Shown: positions 1 through 8,927, counted from the stretch's first letter. The stretch is DNA of 64,000 nt from Flavobacterium circumlabens (GCF_004345565.1 NZ_SLWA01000004.1:178459-242458); one strand, 5' to 3'. The notes: generated by a model from the letters alone, not told the origin. Made by a program: numbers and translations.

Positions 1-30
1 CCAGTTTTCATTGCAAACCGGTTAAAGAGC

Positions 31-142
31 CGCAGTCGCAGTCTGCAGTATAAAAAAGTCTCAGTCTCAGTCACAGTTTTCAACTTATACCGAAAACTGA
101 GACTGATACTGAGACTGTGACTAATTACTAAGACTGAGTCTA
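31..142. repeat. CAGTYN hexamer-type intergenic repeat, copy 1
   Basis: This short-period tract is built from CAGTCT, CAGTCA, CAGTCGCAG and the reverse forms ACTGAG and ACTGTG. The first half reads CAGT-type and the second half ACTG-type, so the two halves can pair around a CAGTTTTC/GAAAACTG core. It abuts the 3' end of the leucine-dehydrogenase-type gene. Two further copies lie at about 5224-5347 and 15225-15290, each also touching a stop codon. It may work as a terminator or mRNA 3' structure; that is inference. Confidence 0.7.
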
Positions 143-150
143 TAAAAAAA

Positions 151-1260
151 CTACTTCTTAGCTGCGTTTTCAATTTTTCTCAAATCGATACGATTCTGAG
201 CAATTGTAAGTGCGGCTTTGTGCGTTGTCATTCCGTTTTTCACGGCATAATCGATAATTTCTAAAGTAGTGTTGTAGATATTTTCGGTTTTACGCATGAT
301 TTCTGCTTTACCATAATGCTCTAATTCAGCATAAACATTGATAATTCCACCAGCATTGATCAGGAAGTCAGGTGCATATAAAATACCTCTTTCTGACAAT
401 CTTGCCCCGTGAATATTTTCATCAGCCAATTGATTGTTGGCAGCACCGGCAATCACTTTAGCTTTTATTTTATTTACTGTATCATCATTGATTGTAGCTC
501 CCATTGCACATGGCGCATAAATATCAACATCGGCAGTATATATATCTTCACCTGTAAATATTGTTGCGTTGTATTTTTGAGCTACTTCATATAATTTCTC
601 TTCGTTGATATCTGTAATGAAAACCTTTGCTCCTTCTTTGGTTAAGTACTCCACCAAAGCTTCACCAACGTGACCAATTCCCTGAACCAAAACTTTTTTA
701 CCGTCTAAAACATCAGAACCAAACTGACTTTTTGCAGCCGCTTTCATTCCTAAGTAAACGCCATAAGCCGTTACGGGAGAAGGATTTCCGGAACCACCTC
801 TTTCTTCTGAAATACCTGTAACGTAAGGCGTTACATCTCTTACAGTATCCATGTCTTTAGTTTCCATTCCAACATCTTCAGCTGTAATATATCTTCCGCT
901 TAAAGAGTGCACAAATTCACCAAACTTACGCATTAACTCGGGTGTTTTTTGTGTCTTGGCATCCCCAATAATGACTGCTTTTCCACCACCAATATTAAGT
1001 CCTGTAATGGCAGATTTATAAGTCATACCTCTTGAAAGACGCAAAACATCGTTTAAAGCTTCCCATTCCGTATTATAATTCCACATTCTAGTACCTCCTA
1101 AAGCCGGCCCCATAACTGAATTATGAATACCAATAATTGCTTTTAAACCTGTATCTTTGTCATTGCAAAATACAATTTGTTCGTGATCGTTAAAAGATAA
1201 CTGACCAAAAACAGGATTCATTTTTTGAAGTTCCTTTCCAGTTGCGAAAGTTGCATCCAT
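151..1260 (-). CDS. Glu/Leu/Phe/Val dehydrogenase (leucine dehydrogenase type)
   Basis: NAD-dependent oxidative deamination of branched-chain amino acids to 2-oxo acids, in the cytoplasm. The 369-aa length and the motifs fit the leucine/valine/phenylalanine dehydrogenase branch rather than the longer glutamate dehydrogenases. MTYK (Lys82) and GGGK (Lys94) match the substrate-binding and catalytic lysines, EDVG (about 129-132) lies in the active-site region, and GIGHVGE (194-200) is the Rossmann nucleotide loop. The start ATG has no strong Shine-Dalgarno. It stands alone, divergent from the ABC exporter. Exact substrate (Leu, Val or Phe) cannot be told from motifs alone. Confidence 0.9.
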   Translation of the reverse strand: MDATFATGKELQKMNPVFGQLSFNDHEQIVFCNDKDTGLKAIIGIHNSVMGPALGGTRMWNYNTEWEALNDVLRLSRGMTYKSAITGLNIGGGKAVIIGDAKTQKTPELMRKFGEFVHSLSGRYITAEDVGMETKDMDTVRDVTPYVTGISEERGGSGNPSPVTAYGVYLGMKAAAKSQFGSDVLDGKKVLVQGIGHVGEALVEYLTKEGAKVFITDINEEKLYEVAQKYNATIFTGEDIYTADVDIYAPCAMGATINDDTVNKIKAKVIAGAANNQLADENIHGARLSERGILYAPDFLINAGGIINVYAELEHYGKAEIMRKTENIYNTTLEIIDYAVKNGMTTHKAALTIAQNRIDLRKIENAAKK

Positions 1261-1464
1261 AGCGTTACTGTTTATTTGTTAAAATTATGAATTTGTCAAA
1301 AAGACATCTCAAACATAAACAAAAAATACACATGTGCTAATATTTTATCTTTATAATAACAAATTAACAATCCATTTATATTGATTAAATTACACTTTCT
1401 ATTGCTTTTAATTGAAAGTAATTTATAAAATCAATATCATTTCAACATTGAATATCTTAAAAAA

Positions 1465-3243
1465 ATGAAAGAATTACGCTATTTAAACAAATATTTCATT
1501 AAATATAAATATAGTTTTTCACTAGGAATTTTAATCACCATAATCGCACAAATATTTTCCTTGTTTACTCCCAAGCTGATTAGCAAGTCTTTAAACGCAA
1601 TTGAAAACTTTGACAAACTGTCAAAAGCCGATCAGAGCTCAAAAATGATCATCGCTTCTTATCATCAGGATTTAATTCATAATGTATTGCTAATCATAGC
1701 TACTACAATTGTTGCGGGTTTTTTGACCTTCTTAATGCGTCAGACTTTAATCGTGATGTCACGTCATGTCGAATTCGATTTAAAAAACGAAGTCTTCAGA
1801 CAATATGAAAACCTTTCTCAAAATTTCTACAAACAAAACAGGACCGGGGATCTAATGAACCGAATCAGCGAAGACGTTTCAAAAGTCCGAATGTATGTTG
1901 GTCCGGCCGTAATGTATACGATCAATACCTTTATTCGTTTTGCCATTGTTATTATCTACATGTACAATGTATCGCCATTATTGACGCTCTATACCATATT
2001 ACCGCTGCCGATACTTTCGTATTGTATTTTTAAACTGAGTTCGGAGATCAATAAAAGGAGTACTATTTTTCAACAATATTTATCTAAAGTTTCCAGTTTC
2101 TCTCAGGAAATATTTTCAGGAATCCGGGTCATTAAGGCGTATTCTTTAGAAAATCAACATCAGAATAACATGATCGCTCTTGCTGACGAAAGCAAAAGCA
2201 AAAGTTTAAACCTGGCGAAAGTTCAATCGTTGTTTGGTCCCCTGATGATTGCGCTAATCGGAATCAGTAATTTGGTGGTGATTTATTTTGGAGGTGTTAT
2301 GTACATCAACGGAACGATCCGGAACATAGGAACAGTTGCAGAGTTTATTCTCTACGTAAACATGCTAACCTGGCCTGTAGCATCGTTGGGATGGGTTTCT
2401 TCGATGGTTCAGGAGGCAGAAGCTTCCCAAAAACGTCTGAATGAATTTTTAAAGATTCAACCGGAAATCAAAAACAACAATGAAAACTCATCTGACATTC
2501 AGGGTTCCATTTCTTTTGAAAATGTAAGTTATACGTATCAAGACACTAATATCACCGCTTTAAAAAATGTAACTTTTACCGTTAAAAAAGGAGAAACTTT
2601 AGCAATCCTTGGAAAAACAGGTTCCGGAAAATCAACCATATTATCCCTGATCTCCCGTTTGTATGATGTTACCGATGGAAGAATAACAATTGACCAAAAT
2701 GAAATAAGCACTTTAAACCTAAATGACTTAAGAAATAACATCGGAATTGTTCCTCAGGATGCTTTTCTATTTTCAGATACCATCAAGAATAACATCAAAT
2801 TTGGTAACCAAAATGCTACTCACGAAGAAGTAATTATTGCAGCCCAAAATGCTGTAGTTCATGACAATATCATTACTTTCAACAAACAATATGACACCAT
2901 ATTAGGAGAGAGAGGGATCACACTTTCAGGCGGTCAGAAGCAGCGTGTTTCTATTGCGAGAGCCATTATTAAAAATCCTGCAATTTTACTTTTTGACGAT
3001 TGTTTGTCTGCTGTCGATACAGAAACAGAGGAAACTATCCTGAATAATTTATCGGAAATCTGTAAAGATAAAACTACAATAATAGTCAGTCATCGGGTAT
3101 CTTCCGCTAAAAATGCCGACAAAATAATCATTTTAGAAGATGGTAAAATCATTCAACAAGGCTCTCATAATCAATTAATAAATCAGGAAGGGTATTACGC
3201 ATCGTTATATTTAAAACAACTTTCGGAAAAAGAATTACTTTAA
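1465..3243 (+). CDS. ABC exporter, fused membrane and ATPase domains (MsbA type)
   Basis: Half-size ABC exporter of 592 aa. Residues about 1-320 form the six-helix membrane domain and about 345-590 the ATPase. Walker A is GKTGSGKST (about 382-390), the signature LSGGQKQR (about 486), and the H-loop SHRV (about 544). Walker B reads LLFDDCLSAVD, so the usual catalytic Glu is Asp. In known families this change marks the degenerate site of heterodimeric exporters such as BmrC/BmrD, yet no partner half-transporter lies next to it. The substrate (lipid, drug or peptide) is not deducible. The DUF3276 gene follows after 53 bp. Confidence 0.88.
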   Translation: MKELRYLNKYFIKYKYSFSLGILITIIAQIFSLFTPKLISKSLNAIENFDKLSKADQSSKMIIASYHQDLIHNVLLIIATTIVAGFLTFLMRQTLIVMSRHVEFDLKNEVFRQYENLSQNFYKQNRTGDLMNRISEDVSKVRMYVGPAVMYTINTFIRFAIVIIYMYNVSPLLTLYTILPLPILSYCIFKLSSEINKRSTIFQQYLSKVSSFSQEIFSGIRVIKAYSLENQHQNNMIALADESKSKSLNLAKVQSLFGPLMIALIGISNLVVIYFGGVMYINGTIRNIGTVAEFILYVNMLTWPVASLGWVSSMVQEAEASQKRLNEFLKIQPEIKNNNENSSDIQGSISFENVSYTYQDTNITALKNVTFTVKKGETLAILGKTGSGKSTILSLISRLYDVTDGRITIDQNEISTLNLNDLRNNIGIVPQDAFLFSDTIKNNIKFGNQNATHEEVIIAAQNAVVHDNIITFNKQYDTILGERGITLSGGQKQRVSIARAIIKNPAILLFDDCLSAVDTETEETILNNLSEICKDKTTIIVSHRVSSAKNADKIIILEDGKIIQQGSHNQLINQEGYYASLYLKQLSEKELL

Positions 3244-3296
3244 TTGTTGCGTAATAGATAAATTTTTATGATTTTTGAGTACTATTAATTCCAAAA

Positions 3297-3680
3297 ATGA
3301 TAGAACGTATTATGAGAGAAAATGACATGTTAGAAAAAGAAGAGATTTTTTCTAAAGTATTACGAGCAGGGAGAAGAACTTATTTCTTTGATGTAAGAGC
3401 TACGAAAGCTGATGATTATTATATCACGATTACTGAAAGCAAAAAATTCACTGAAGAAGATGGTTCTTTTCATTTTAAAAAACACAAAATTTACTTATAC
3501 AAAGAAGATTTTGGTGCTTTTGCTGAAATACTGGAAGAAATGACTTCATATGTCTTGAACCACAAAGGCGAGGAAGTAATTTCTGAAAGACATCAAAAAG
3601 ATTTTAAAAAAGAGTACGGTTCTGATAAACCTGAAGGTCAAAGATCCAGCTTTACTGATATTGATTTTGACGATATTTAG
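3297..3680 (+). CDS. DUF3276 / PUR-alpha-like nucleic-acid-binding protein
   Basis: Small 127-aa protein with the DUF3276 pattern: an amphipathic start, the RAGRRTYFFDVRATK strand region, then an ITESKKF segment and an acidic tail ending in DIDFDDI. The family, related to PUR-alpha and Borrelia BpuR, is found widely in Bacteroidota and is thought to bind single-stranded DNA or RNA. ATG at 3297 opens the frame; Met6 or Met11 are alternative starts, and the conserved part begins near Met11. A role in RNA or DNA binding is inferred from the family only. Confidence 0.8.
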   Translation: MIERIMRENDMLEKEEIFSKVLRAGRRTYFFDVRATKADDYYITITESKKFTEEDGSFHFKKHKIYLYKEDFGAFAEILEEMTSYVLNHKGEEVISERHQKDFKKEYGSDKPEGQRSSFTDIDFDDI

Positions 3681-3820
3681 TCCTAAATAACTTTTTAAAA
3701 AGTACGAGTCCAACATGTCCTGCATTTTGGGCTTTTTTTATATATTTAAGTTTAGATTTTAGACCATTCAATTTTTAAAACCTTCCTAAAACCACCATTG
3801 CTGGTTAATACGTTATAAAA

Positions 3821-4651
3821 ATGAAAAAAATACTTCTTTTATTTAGTTTCTTCTTAATTGCAGCTTCTTCTTTTGCTCAAAAATTAGAATATGAGACCAG
3901 ATCGAATATTCAATATTATAATTCAGCCGCCATTAAAGCTGACGCTTATAGTAATGAACGTTGCGTATTAGACATTTATTATCCTAAGAACAGTAAAAAT
4001 TTTGCTACTATAGTCTGGTTGCATGGAGGAGGGCTGACGGGAGGAAACAAGGAAATTCCCGAAGCCCTTAAAAATAAAGGTTTCGCTGTTATTGGCGTAA
4101 ATTATAGATTATCCCCAAAAGTAAAAGCTGCAAAAGCTATAGAAGATGCCTCTGCTGCTGTTGCCTGGACCTTTAACAACATTGCTAGTTATGGAGGAAA
4201 TCCGTCTCTTATTTTCGTCTCCGGGCATTCTGCAGGAGGTTATCTAGCGGCAATGATTGGCCTGGACAAAAAATGGCTGCAAAAAGAAAGTATTGATGCT
4301 AATAAAATAGCAGGACTTATTCCGTTTAGCGCGCAATGCATCACTCATTTTGAAATCAGGAGAGAAAACGGAATTCCGGATACACAGCCCACAATTGATG
4401 CTTTTGCACCGCTTTTTCATGTTCGCGCTGATGCTCCGCCTTTACTATTAATAACCGGGGATCGCGAGCTCGAAATGTTAGGCCGATATGAGGAAAATGC
4501 TTATTTGGCACGCATGATGAAACTTGCCGGACATAAACAAACCCAACTTTTTGAGCTGGACGGCTATGGTCACGGAATGACTGAACCCGCTTTTCCGTTA
4601 CTATTAAATGAAGTAAACCGAATTATAAAAGAGCACCAAAAAATAAACTAA
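3821..4651 (+). CDS. Exported alpha/beta hydrolase (acetyl-esterase type)
   Basis: Secreted or periplasmic carboxylesterase of 276 aa. A clear Sec signal peptide ends at FAQ (residue 20). The oxyanion-hole HGGG is at 68-71, the nucleophile elbow GHSAG has Ser137, and the likely acid and base are Asp214 (TGDRE) and His251 (GYGHGM). This arrangement fits the hormone-sensitive-lipase/BD-FAE-like group that removes acyl groups from sugars or small esters. It is followed after 17 bp by another hydrolase, so the two are probably co-transcribed. Natural substrate unknown. Confidence 0.85.
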   Translation: MKKILLLFSFFLIAASSFAQKLEYETRSNIQYYNSAAIKADAYSNERCVLDIYYPKNSKNFATIVWLHGGGLTGGNKEIPEALKNKGFAVIGVNYRLSPKVKAAKAIEDASAAVAWTFNNIASYGGNPSLIFVSGHSAGGYLAAMIGLDKKWLQKESIDANKIAGLIPFSAQCITHFEIRRENGIPDTQPTIDAFAPLFHVRADAPPLLLITGDRELEMLGRYEENAYLARMMKLAGHKQTQLFELDGYGHGMTEPAFPLLLNEVNRIIKEHQKIN

Positions 4652-4668
4652 ACTTAAAATCCACGGCA

Positions 4669-5220
4669 ATGGAAATAAATTTATTAATACTACCGGGACT
4701 AGGAAACTCAGGCGAAAAACACTGGCAAACTTTCTGGCATGAAAAATTTAAAAACTCAAAAAGAATTATTCAGGATAATTGGGAGGAGCCTGTCAAAACA
4801 GAATGGCTCGAAAGATTAAACGAAGAAATCTCTAAATTAGACGGTCCGACTATTCTTGTGGCACACAGTTTAGCTGTTTCTTTGGTTTTACACTGGGCAG
4901 CTTTACATACAAACAAAAATATTGTCGGCGCTTTATTGGTTGCTCCTGCCGATGTAGATTCACCTCAACATACTCCGGAATCCATTCGCAATTTTTCTCC
5001 TATGCCGACTCTTAAATTGCCCTTTCCATCGATTGTTGTAGCAAGTGAAAACGATCCCTACGCATCATTCGAGAGAAAACAATATTTTGCAGCCATGTGG
5101 GGAAGCGATTTCATCAATGTGGGACAGCAAGGACACATCAACTCGGATTCAGATTTAAAGTACTGGGAAGAAGGACAGTTGATTTTACAACAATTAGTTG
5201 CAAAGATTAATGCCGTTTAA
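4669..5220 (+). CDS. RBBP9/YdeN-family serine hydrolase
   Basis: Cytoplasmic alpha/beta hydrolase of 183 aa, without a signal peptide. It opens with the family hallmark LPGLGNSGEKHWQ, has the nucleophile motif AHSLA (Ser67), an acid in SENDPY (Asp129) and a base in QQGHIN (His156), which is the full triad of the RBBP9/YdeN group. Family members are small serine hydrolases of poorly known substrate. It lies 17 bp after the exported esterase and ends directly at a CAGTYN repeat tract. Confidence 0.87.
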   Translation: MEINLLILPGLGNSGEKHWQTFWHEKFKNSKRIIQDNWEEPVKTEWLERLNEEISKLDGPTILVAHSLAVSLVLHWAALHTNKNIVGALLVAPADVDSPQHTPESIRNFSPMPTLKLPFPSIVVASENDPYASFERKQYFAAMWGSDFINVGQQGHINSDSDLKYWEEGQLILQQLVAKINAV

Positions 5221-5223
5221 AGG

Positions 5224-5347
5224 AGTTTTCAGTTTTCAGTCGCAGTTTTCAGTCTCTGTTTGTGTCTGTAAACTGTGTCTGTAAACTGTGTCTGAAAACT
5301 GCGACTGTAAACTGTGACTGAGACTGTAACTGTAAACTGAGACTGTA
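5224..5347. repeat. CAGTYN hexamer-type intergenic repeat, copy 2
   Basis: The longest copy in the window fills the whole gap between the convergent stops of the YdeN-like hydrolase and csaA. It includes direct repeats of TGTGTCTGTAAAC and alternating ACTGTGAC / ACTGAGAC units. The left part carries CAGT words and the right part ACTG words, giving a fold-back that could act from both directions. Confidence 0.75.
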
Positions 5348-5351
5348 AAAA

Positions 5352-5687
5352 CTACCCAATCCTCAACCCATTCTCTATTTTAAAATCGGGGGCTAATAAA
5401 ATAACATCTCCCTCCTCGCCTACAGCACCTAAAACCAGGCATTCGCTCATGAATCTGCCGATTTGCTTCTTAGGGAAGTTGACAACAGCAACGATTTGTC
5501 GGTTTAGTAAATCTTCTTTTTGATAGCGTTTCGTAATTTGTGCCGATGATTTACGGATGCCAATTTGGGAACCAAAATCAATCGTAAGCTGATAGGCCGG
5601 TTTTCTGGCTTCCGGAAAATCATTTACTTCCAGTATTGTCCCGACACGCATGTCGGTTCTTTCAAATTCATTCCAGGTTAAATCCAT
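5352..5687 (-). CDS. csaA: tRNA-binding protein, CsaA-like
   Basis: A 111-aa stand-alone EMAP/OB-fold tRNA-binding domain. It begins with the typical DMRVGTIL strand, contains the dimer-interface region FGSQIGIRKSSAQIT, and has NFPKKQIGRFMSECLVLG followed by VILLAPD, as in B. subtilis CsaA. CsaA is described as a homodimeric tRNA-binding and chaperone-like protein. Length is normal. It is a single gene, convergent with the upstream hydrolase and separated from it only by the repeat tract. A TAGGTTTG box on the minus strand at 5711-5718 is a possible -7 element. Confidence 0.9.
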   Translation of the reverse strand: MDLTWNEFERTDMRVGTILEVNDFPEARKPAYQLTIDFGSQIGIRKSSAQITKRYQKEDLLNRQIVAVVNFPKKQIGRFMSECLVLGAVGEEGDVILLAPDFKIENGLRIG

Positions 5688-5788
5688 AGTGTCTTTCGGT
5701 TGATTATTACAAACCTATTAATTTTGTAAGTATTACTACTAATTCTATAACCATTTTTTTAGCGTAGCTTCTACTTTTACAATAGAAA

Positions 5789-5800
5789 TTAGCATGCTAA
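5789..5800. promoter_or_regulatory. 12-bp palindrome TTAGCATGCTAA upstream of hydrolase
   Basis: A perfect 12-bp palindrome centred about 24 bp before the start codon of the downstream alpha/beta hydrolase. It could be an operator or chance; no regulator gene is nearby to support it. Confidence 0.25.
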
Positions 5801-5818
5801 CGTTAAAAAAGAAAAAAA

Positions 5819-6712
5819 ATGGAAAATAATATCATCAACTCAACACTTTCTGAGAAAAATTTTGAGTCCAATCTAAAACAAATTCACACCGACAAATATA
5901 TAGAAACAGCCCAAAACGTAAGACTATATGTAAAAGATTATGGTCAGGGTAAACCTGTAATTCTTATTCACGGGTGGCCGCTTTCGAATGAAATGTGGGA
6001 ATATCAAATCGAGTTCCTTGTTCAGAACGGGTTCAGAGTAATAGCCTATGACCGTCGTGGATTTGGTAAGTCGTCACAACCCTGGGATGGTTACGATTAC
6101 GATACCTTATCAGATGATTTACAGGAAATTATTGAACAATTGGAATTAACAGATACTACACTTGTCGGTTTCTCGATGGGCGGTGGTGAAGTAGTTCGTT
6201 ATTTTAGCCGTCATGGTGGAAAAGGAGTTACAAAAGCCGCTTTGATTTCCTCTGTTGTGCCTTTTTTACTAAAGACTAATGATAATCCTGACGGGCATCC
6301 GAGAGAAAAAAGTGAAACTACCGCAAATGCTATTAAGGAAGACAGAATTGCTTTTATCGATAATTTCGGAAAAACGTTTTTTGGCGTAAACATTATCAAC
6401 AAGCCTTTAAGCACACCTTTATTGGAATATTACAGAAACCTTTGTTCGGTTGCGTCTCCCAGAGCAACTTTAAAATGTGCAGAATCTTTTTCATTTACTG
6501 ATTTCAGGGATGAATTGAATTTTGTAAAGGTTCCGACCTTAATTATTCATGGGGATGATGACAAAATAGTTCCAATTGAACTGACGTCAAAAAAAGCCGC
6601 TGAAGGTATTCGTGACAATACTTACATTGTTTATGAAGGTGCGCCACACGGATTATTCTACACCGAAAGAGAAAAACTAAACAAAGATTTACTGAATTTC
6701 TTAAATTCATAA
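5819..6712 (+). CDS. Alpha/beta hydrolase (haloperoxidase/arylesterase-like)
   Basis: Cytoplasmic 297-aa hydrolase of the cofactor-free haloperoxidase group. ILIHGWP holds the oxyanion region (51-54 HGWP), VGFSMGGGE the nucleophile Ser119, HGDDDKIVP the acid and GAPHGLF the base. About 25 extra residues precede the core fold, with no signal peptide. A strong terminator follows directly, so it is probably monocistronic. Family members hydrolyse aryl or lactone esters and show promiscuous perhydrolase activity; the physiological substrate is unknown. Confidence 0.85.
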   Translation: MENNIINSTLSEKNFESNLKQIHTDKYIETAQNVRLYVKDYGQGKPVILIHGWPLSNEMWEYQIEFLVQNGFRVIAYDRRGFGKSSQPWDGYDYDTLSDDLQEIIEQLELTDTTLVGFSMGGGEVVRYFSRHGGKGVTKAALISSVVPFLLKTNDNPDGHPREKSETTANAIKEDRIAFIDNFGKTFFGVNIINKPLSTPLLEYYRNLCSVASPRATLKCAESFSFTDFRDELNFVKVPTLIIHGDDDKIVPIELTSKKAAEGIRDNTYIVYEGAPHGLFYTEREKLNKDLLNFLNS

Positions 6713-6723
6713 TCTGCATATAA

Positions 6724-6778
6724 AAATATCCAAAGAGTATTTAAGGAAATCCTGAACTCTTTGGATATTTTTTTTTTA
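6724..6778 (+). terminator. Rho-independent terminator, 15-bp stem
   Basis: Arms AAATATCCAAAGAGT (6724-6738) and its exact complement (6756-6770) are followed by a long T run. It ends the hydrolase transcript. Confidence 0.9.
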
Positions 6779-6841
6779 ATACTATAGTGCTTTTATTTAA
6801 GGAATATTAAGGTTATTTTTGAGGAATAAATTCTCTTTAAA

Positions 6842-7396
6842 ATGGCACAAACTCCTTCAAACATGTTGGCTCTTGGAACTATGGCTCCGGAATTCAGGCT
6901 AAAAGACACGAATTCTAATGATGCCTTTTCGTTTGAAGATTTGAAAGGATCAAAAGGAACGCTTGTCGTTTTTATATGCAACCATTGTCCTTATGTACTT
7001 CATGTTATCAATGAAATTGTGATGATTGCAAATGATTATCGTGTACAGGGAATTGGAGTGATTGCCATTTCGAGCAATGATATTGAAAAATTCCCTCAGG
7101 ATTCACCGGAAATGATGACTGAATTTGCTTTCCGCAACAAAATAGATTTTCCGTATTTGTTTGATGAAACTCAGGAAGTAGCCAAAGCTTTTGATGCTGC
7201 CTGTACTCCGGATTTCTTTTTGTTTGATAACAGAGATCGTTTATTTTACAGAGGACAACTGGATAATTCAAGACCCAATAACGGAATTCCACTAAGCGGA
7301 AGTGATTTACGCAGCGCGATAGATGCGCTTATTTACAACAGGTCCTTAAAAGACCCTCAAAAACCAAGTGTTGGCTGTAATATCAAATGGAAATAA
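6842..7396 (+). CDS. Redoxin/AhpC-TSA-like thioredoxin-fold protein
   Basis: A 184-aa thioredoxin-fold protein with no signal peptide. CNHC (Cys46, Cys49) followed by Pro forms the active-site CxxC, in the FICNHCPYV context typical of a redoxin subgroup often annotated as thioredoxin family or peroxiredoxin-like. TPDFFLFD provides the later cis-Pro region. Known relatives are thiol oxidoreductases of unassigned partner. It is monocistronic between two terminators. Confidence 0.85.
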   Translation: MAQTPSNMLALGTMAPEFRLKDTNSNDAFSFEDLKGSKGTLVVFICNHCPYVLHVINEIVMIANDYRVQGIGVIAISSNDIEKFPQDSPEMMTEFAFRNKIDFPYLFDETQEVAKAFDAACTPDFFLFDNRDRLFYRGQLDNSRPNNGIPLSGSDLRSAIDALIYNRSLKDPQKPSVGCNIKWK

Positions 7397-7426
7397 GTTT
7401 TTGAGCTATACACGAATAAAATACTT

Positions 7427-7459
7427 TAAACACCTCATCTTTATGAAGGTGTTTTTTTT
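7427..7459 (+). terminator. Rho-independent terminator
   Basis: The stem pairs AACACCT with AGGTGTT around a short loop, with a run of T residues after it. It ends the redoxin gene. Confidence 0.85.
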
Positions 7460-7517
7460 TATACTTCAAGATAAAAAAAAAAGCATCCCGATTAAGAATG
7501 CTTCCTTTGATTTTTTT

Positions 7518-7835
7518 TTACAATTGCGAATTAATATAATTCGTAATCGATGTCATTTGTACAGCATCCAAATGTGCTTTTTTGCCCATTCTCACAAGAA
7601 TTGGCGTCCATTCTTCCTGACTAAATTTTTTCGGCTCAAACAATTCGTGGCATTTTGCACAATTGTTTGAGTACAAATTTTGACCCTCTGCAAGTTCAGG
7701 AGTCAGTGTTACAGCTTTAGCACTTTCAGTTGGTGGGGTGGCTGGCTCAGCTGCTGCAACCGGAGCTGTCTTTTGAGTACCACAGGAAACTACAAATAAA
7801 GCTAGCGCTGCAAGAGTTATAATTTTTGATTTCAT
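7518..7835 (-). CDS. Small cytochrome c-type lipoprotein
   Basis: A 105-aa lipoprotein with one c-type haem site. The N-terminus MKSKIITLAALALFVVSC is a lipoprotein signal with the lipid-accepting Cys at 18. A Pro/Ala-rich linker (about 22-45) leads to the cytochrome domain with CAKCH (59-63); Met83 or Met94 could be the distal haem ligand. The frame is open 15 codons further upstream, but ATG at 7835 gives the perfect lipoprotein signal and is preferred. It probably carries electrons at the periplasmic face of a membrane; partner unknown. Confidence 0.85.
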   Translation of the reverse strand: MKSKIITLAALALFVVSCGTQKTAPVAAAEPATPPTESAKAVTLTPELAEGQNLYSNNCAKCHELFEPKKFSQEEWTPILVRMGKKAHLDAVQMTSITNYINSQL

Positions 7836-7859
7836 CAGGTATATTTTTGAAGTAAATAT

Positions 7860-7893
7860 AAAAAAAATCCCATTCGGCAAGCGAATGGGATTC
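7860..7893 (-). terminator. Rho-independent terminator of the prolyl isomerase gene
   Basis: On the minus strand the arm ATCCCATTCGC pairs with GCGAATGGGAT type sequence around a 4-nt loop and is followed by an unbroken T run. It separates the dual prolyl isomerase gene from the cytochrome gene. Confidence 0.88.
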
Positions 7894-7927
7894 TTTATTT
7901 AAGACAATTTAGAAGTTGTCTAATTAC

Positions 7928-8860
7928 TTATTTTACTTCCATTAATTCAACGTCAAAAATCAAAGTTGCATTTGGTGGAATAACTCCTCCTGCACCGGCA
8001 GATCCGTAAGCTAAATGAGAAGGAATAACAAAACGGGCTTTGTCTCCAACCTGCAATAAAGCAATACCTTCATCCCATCCTTCAATAACCTGACCCTGAC
8101 CTAATCTGAATTCGATTGGTTTTTTACGTGGGTAAGAAGAATCAAAAACTTTTCCGGTTTCTAAAGATCCTTCGTAATGAACTGCAACTGTTTTACCTGC
8201 TTCAGCTCTTTTACCATCTCCTTTTTGAATCATTTTGTAACGTAAACCACTTTCTGTTTTATCAAAACCAGCAGCAAGTTGTTCCATTTTAGCTTCAGCT
8301 GCAGCTTTTTCATCAGCATCACGTTTTGCACGGGAACCTTCAAAAACTCTGAAAGCTTCAACAGCATTCCACTTTTCAGCTTCTTCTCCTACTCTTACAA
8401 TTTCTAAAGTTTCAAGAGCATCTCCCTGAGCAATTGCATCAACGATGTCCTGTCCTTCTACTACGTGACCGAAAACGGTATGTTTTCCGTCTAACCATGA
8501 AGTTGGAACGTGTGTAATATAAAATTGAGATCCGTTTGTTCCTACACCGGAATTAGCCATTGCTAATACTCCCGGACGATCATGTTTTAAACTTGGATGA
8601 AATTCATCATCAAATTTGTAACCAGGACCACCTGTTCCTGTTCCCTGAGGACAACCTCCCTGAACCATGAAATCAGGAATTACACGGTGAAATGATAATC
8701 CGTCGTAATATTTGTTTCCTTGTGGTTTAATTTTATTTTCTAAGTTTCCTTCAGCCAGTCCTACGAAGTTACCCACTGTTCCCGGTGTTAAATCGTGTGC
8801 CAATTTTACTAAAATCGACCCTTTGCTGGTATTGAATTTAGCGTATATTCCGTTTTCCAT
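7928..8860 (-). CDS. Dual prolyl isomerase: cyclophilin-FKBP fusion
   Basis: A 310-aa peptidyl-prolyl cis-trans isomerase made of two unrelated catalytic folds. Residues about 1-165 are a bacterial cyclophilin ([13 protein letters not shown], then NGSQFYITH and LDGKHTVFG). A charged Ala/Glu/Lys linker of about 35 residues follows. Residues about 205-310 are an FKBP domain ([41 protein letters not shown]). Cyclophilin-FKBP fusions are known in Flavobacterium relatives and a few eukaryotes. No signal peptide is present, so it should act in the cytoplasm. Both active-site cores look intact. Confidence 0.95.
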   Translation of the reverse strand: MENGIYAKFNTSKGSILVKLAHDLTPGTVGNFVGLAEGNLENKIKPQGNKYYDGLSFHRVIPDFMVQGGCPQGTGTGGPGYKFDDEFHPSLKHDRPGVLAMANSGVGTNGSQFYITHVPTSWLDGKHTVFGHVVEGQDIVDAIAQGDALETLEIVRVGEEAEKWNAVEAFRVFEGSRAKRDADEKAAAEAKMEQLAAGFDKTESGLRYKMIQKGDGKRAEAGKTVAVHYEGSLETGKVFDSSYPRKKPIEFRLGQGQVIEGWDEGIALLQVGDKARFVIPSHLAYGSAGAGGVIPPNATLIFDVELMEVK

Positions 8861-8927
8861 TGTTGTTATTTTTAATTTGAATGCAAATTTACAAATTAAT
8901 TTTATATCAATTTGTGCTTTCTATTGT

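Noticed and set aside
6842..7396. Typical AhpC peroxiredoxin
   Set aside because: The CxxC pair and CNHCPYV context fit a redoxin or thioredoxin-like subgroup rather than the peroxidatic PxxxTxxC site.
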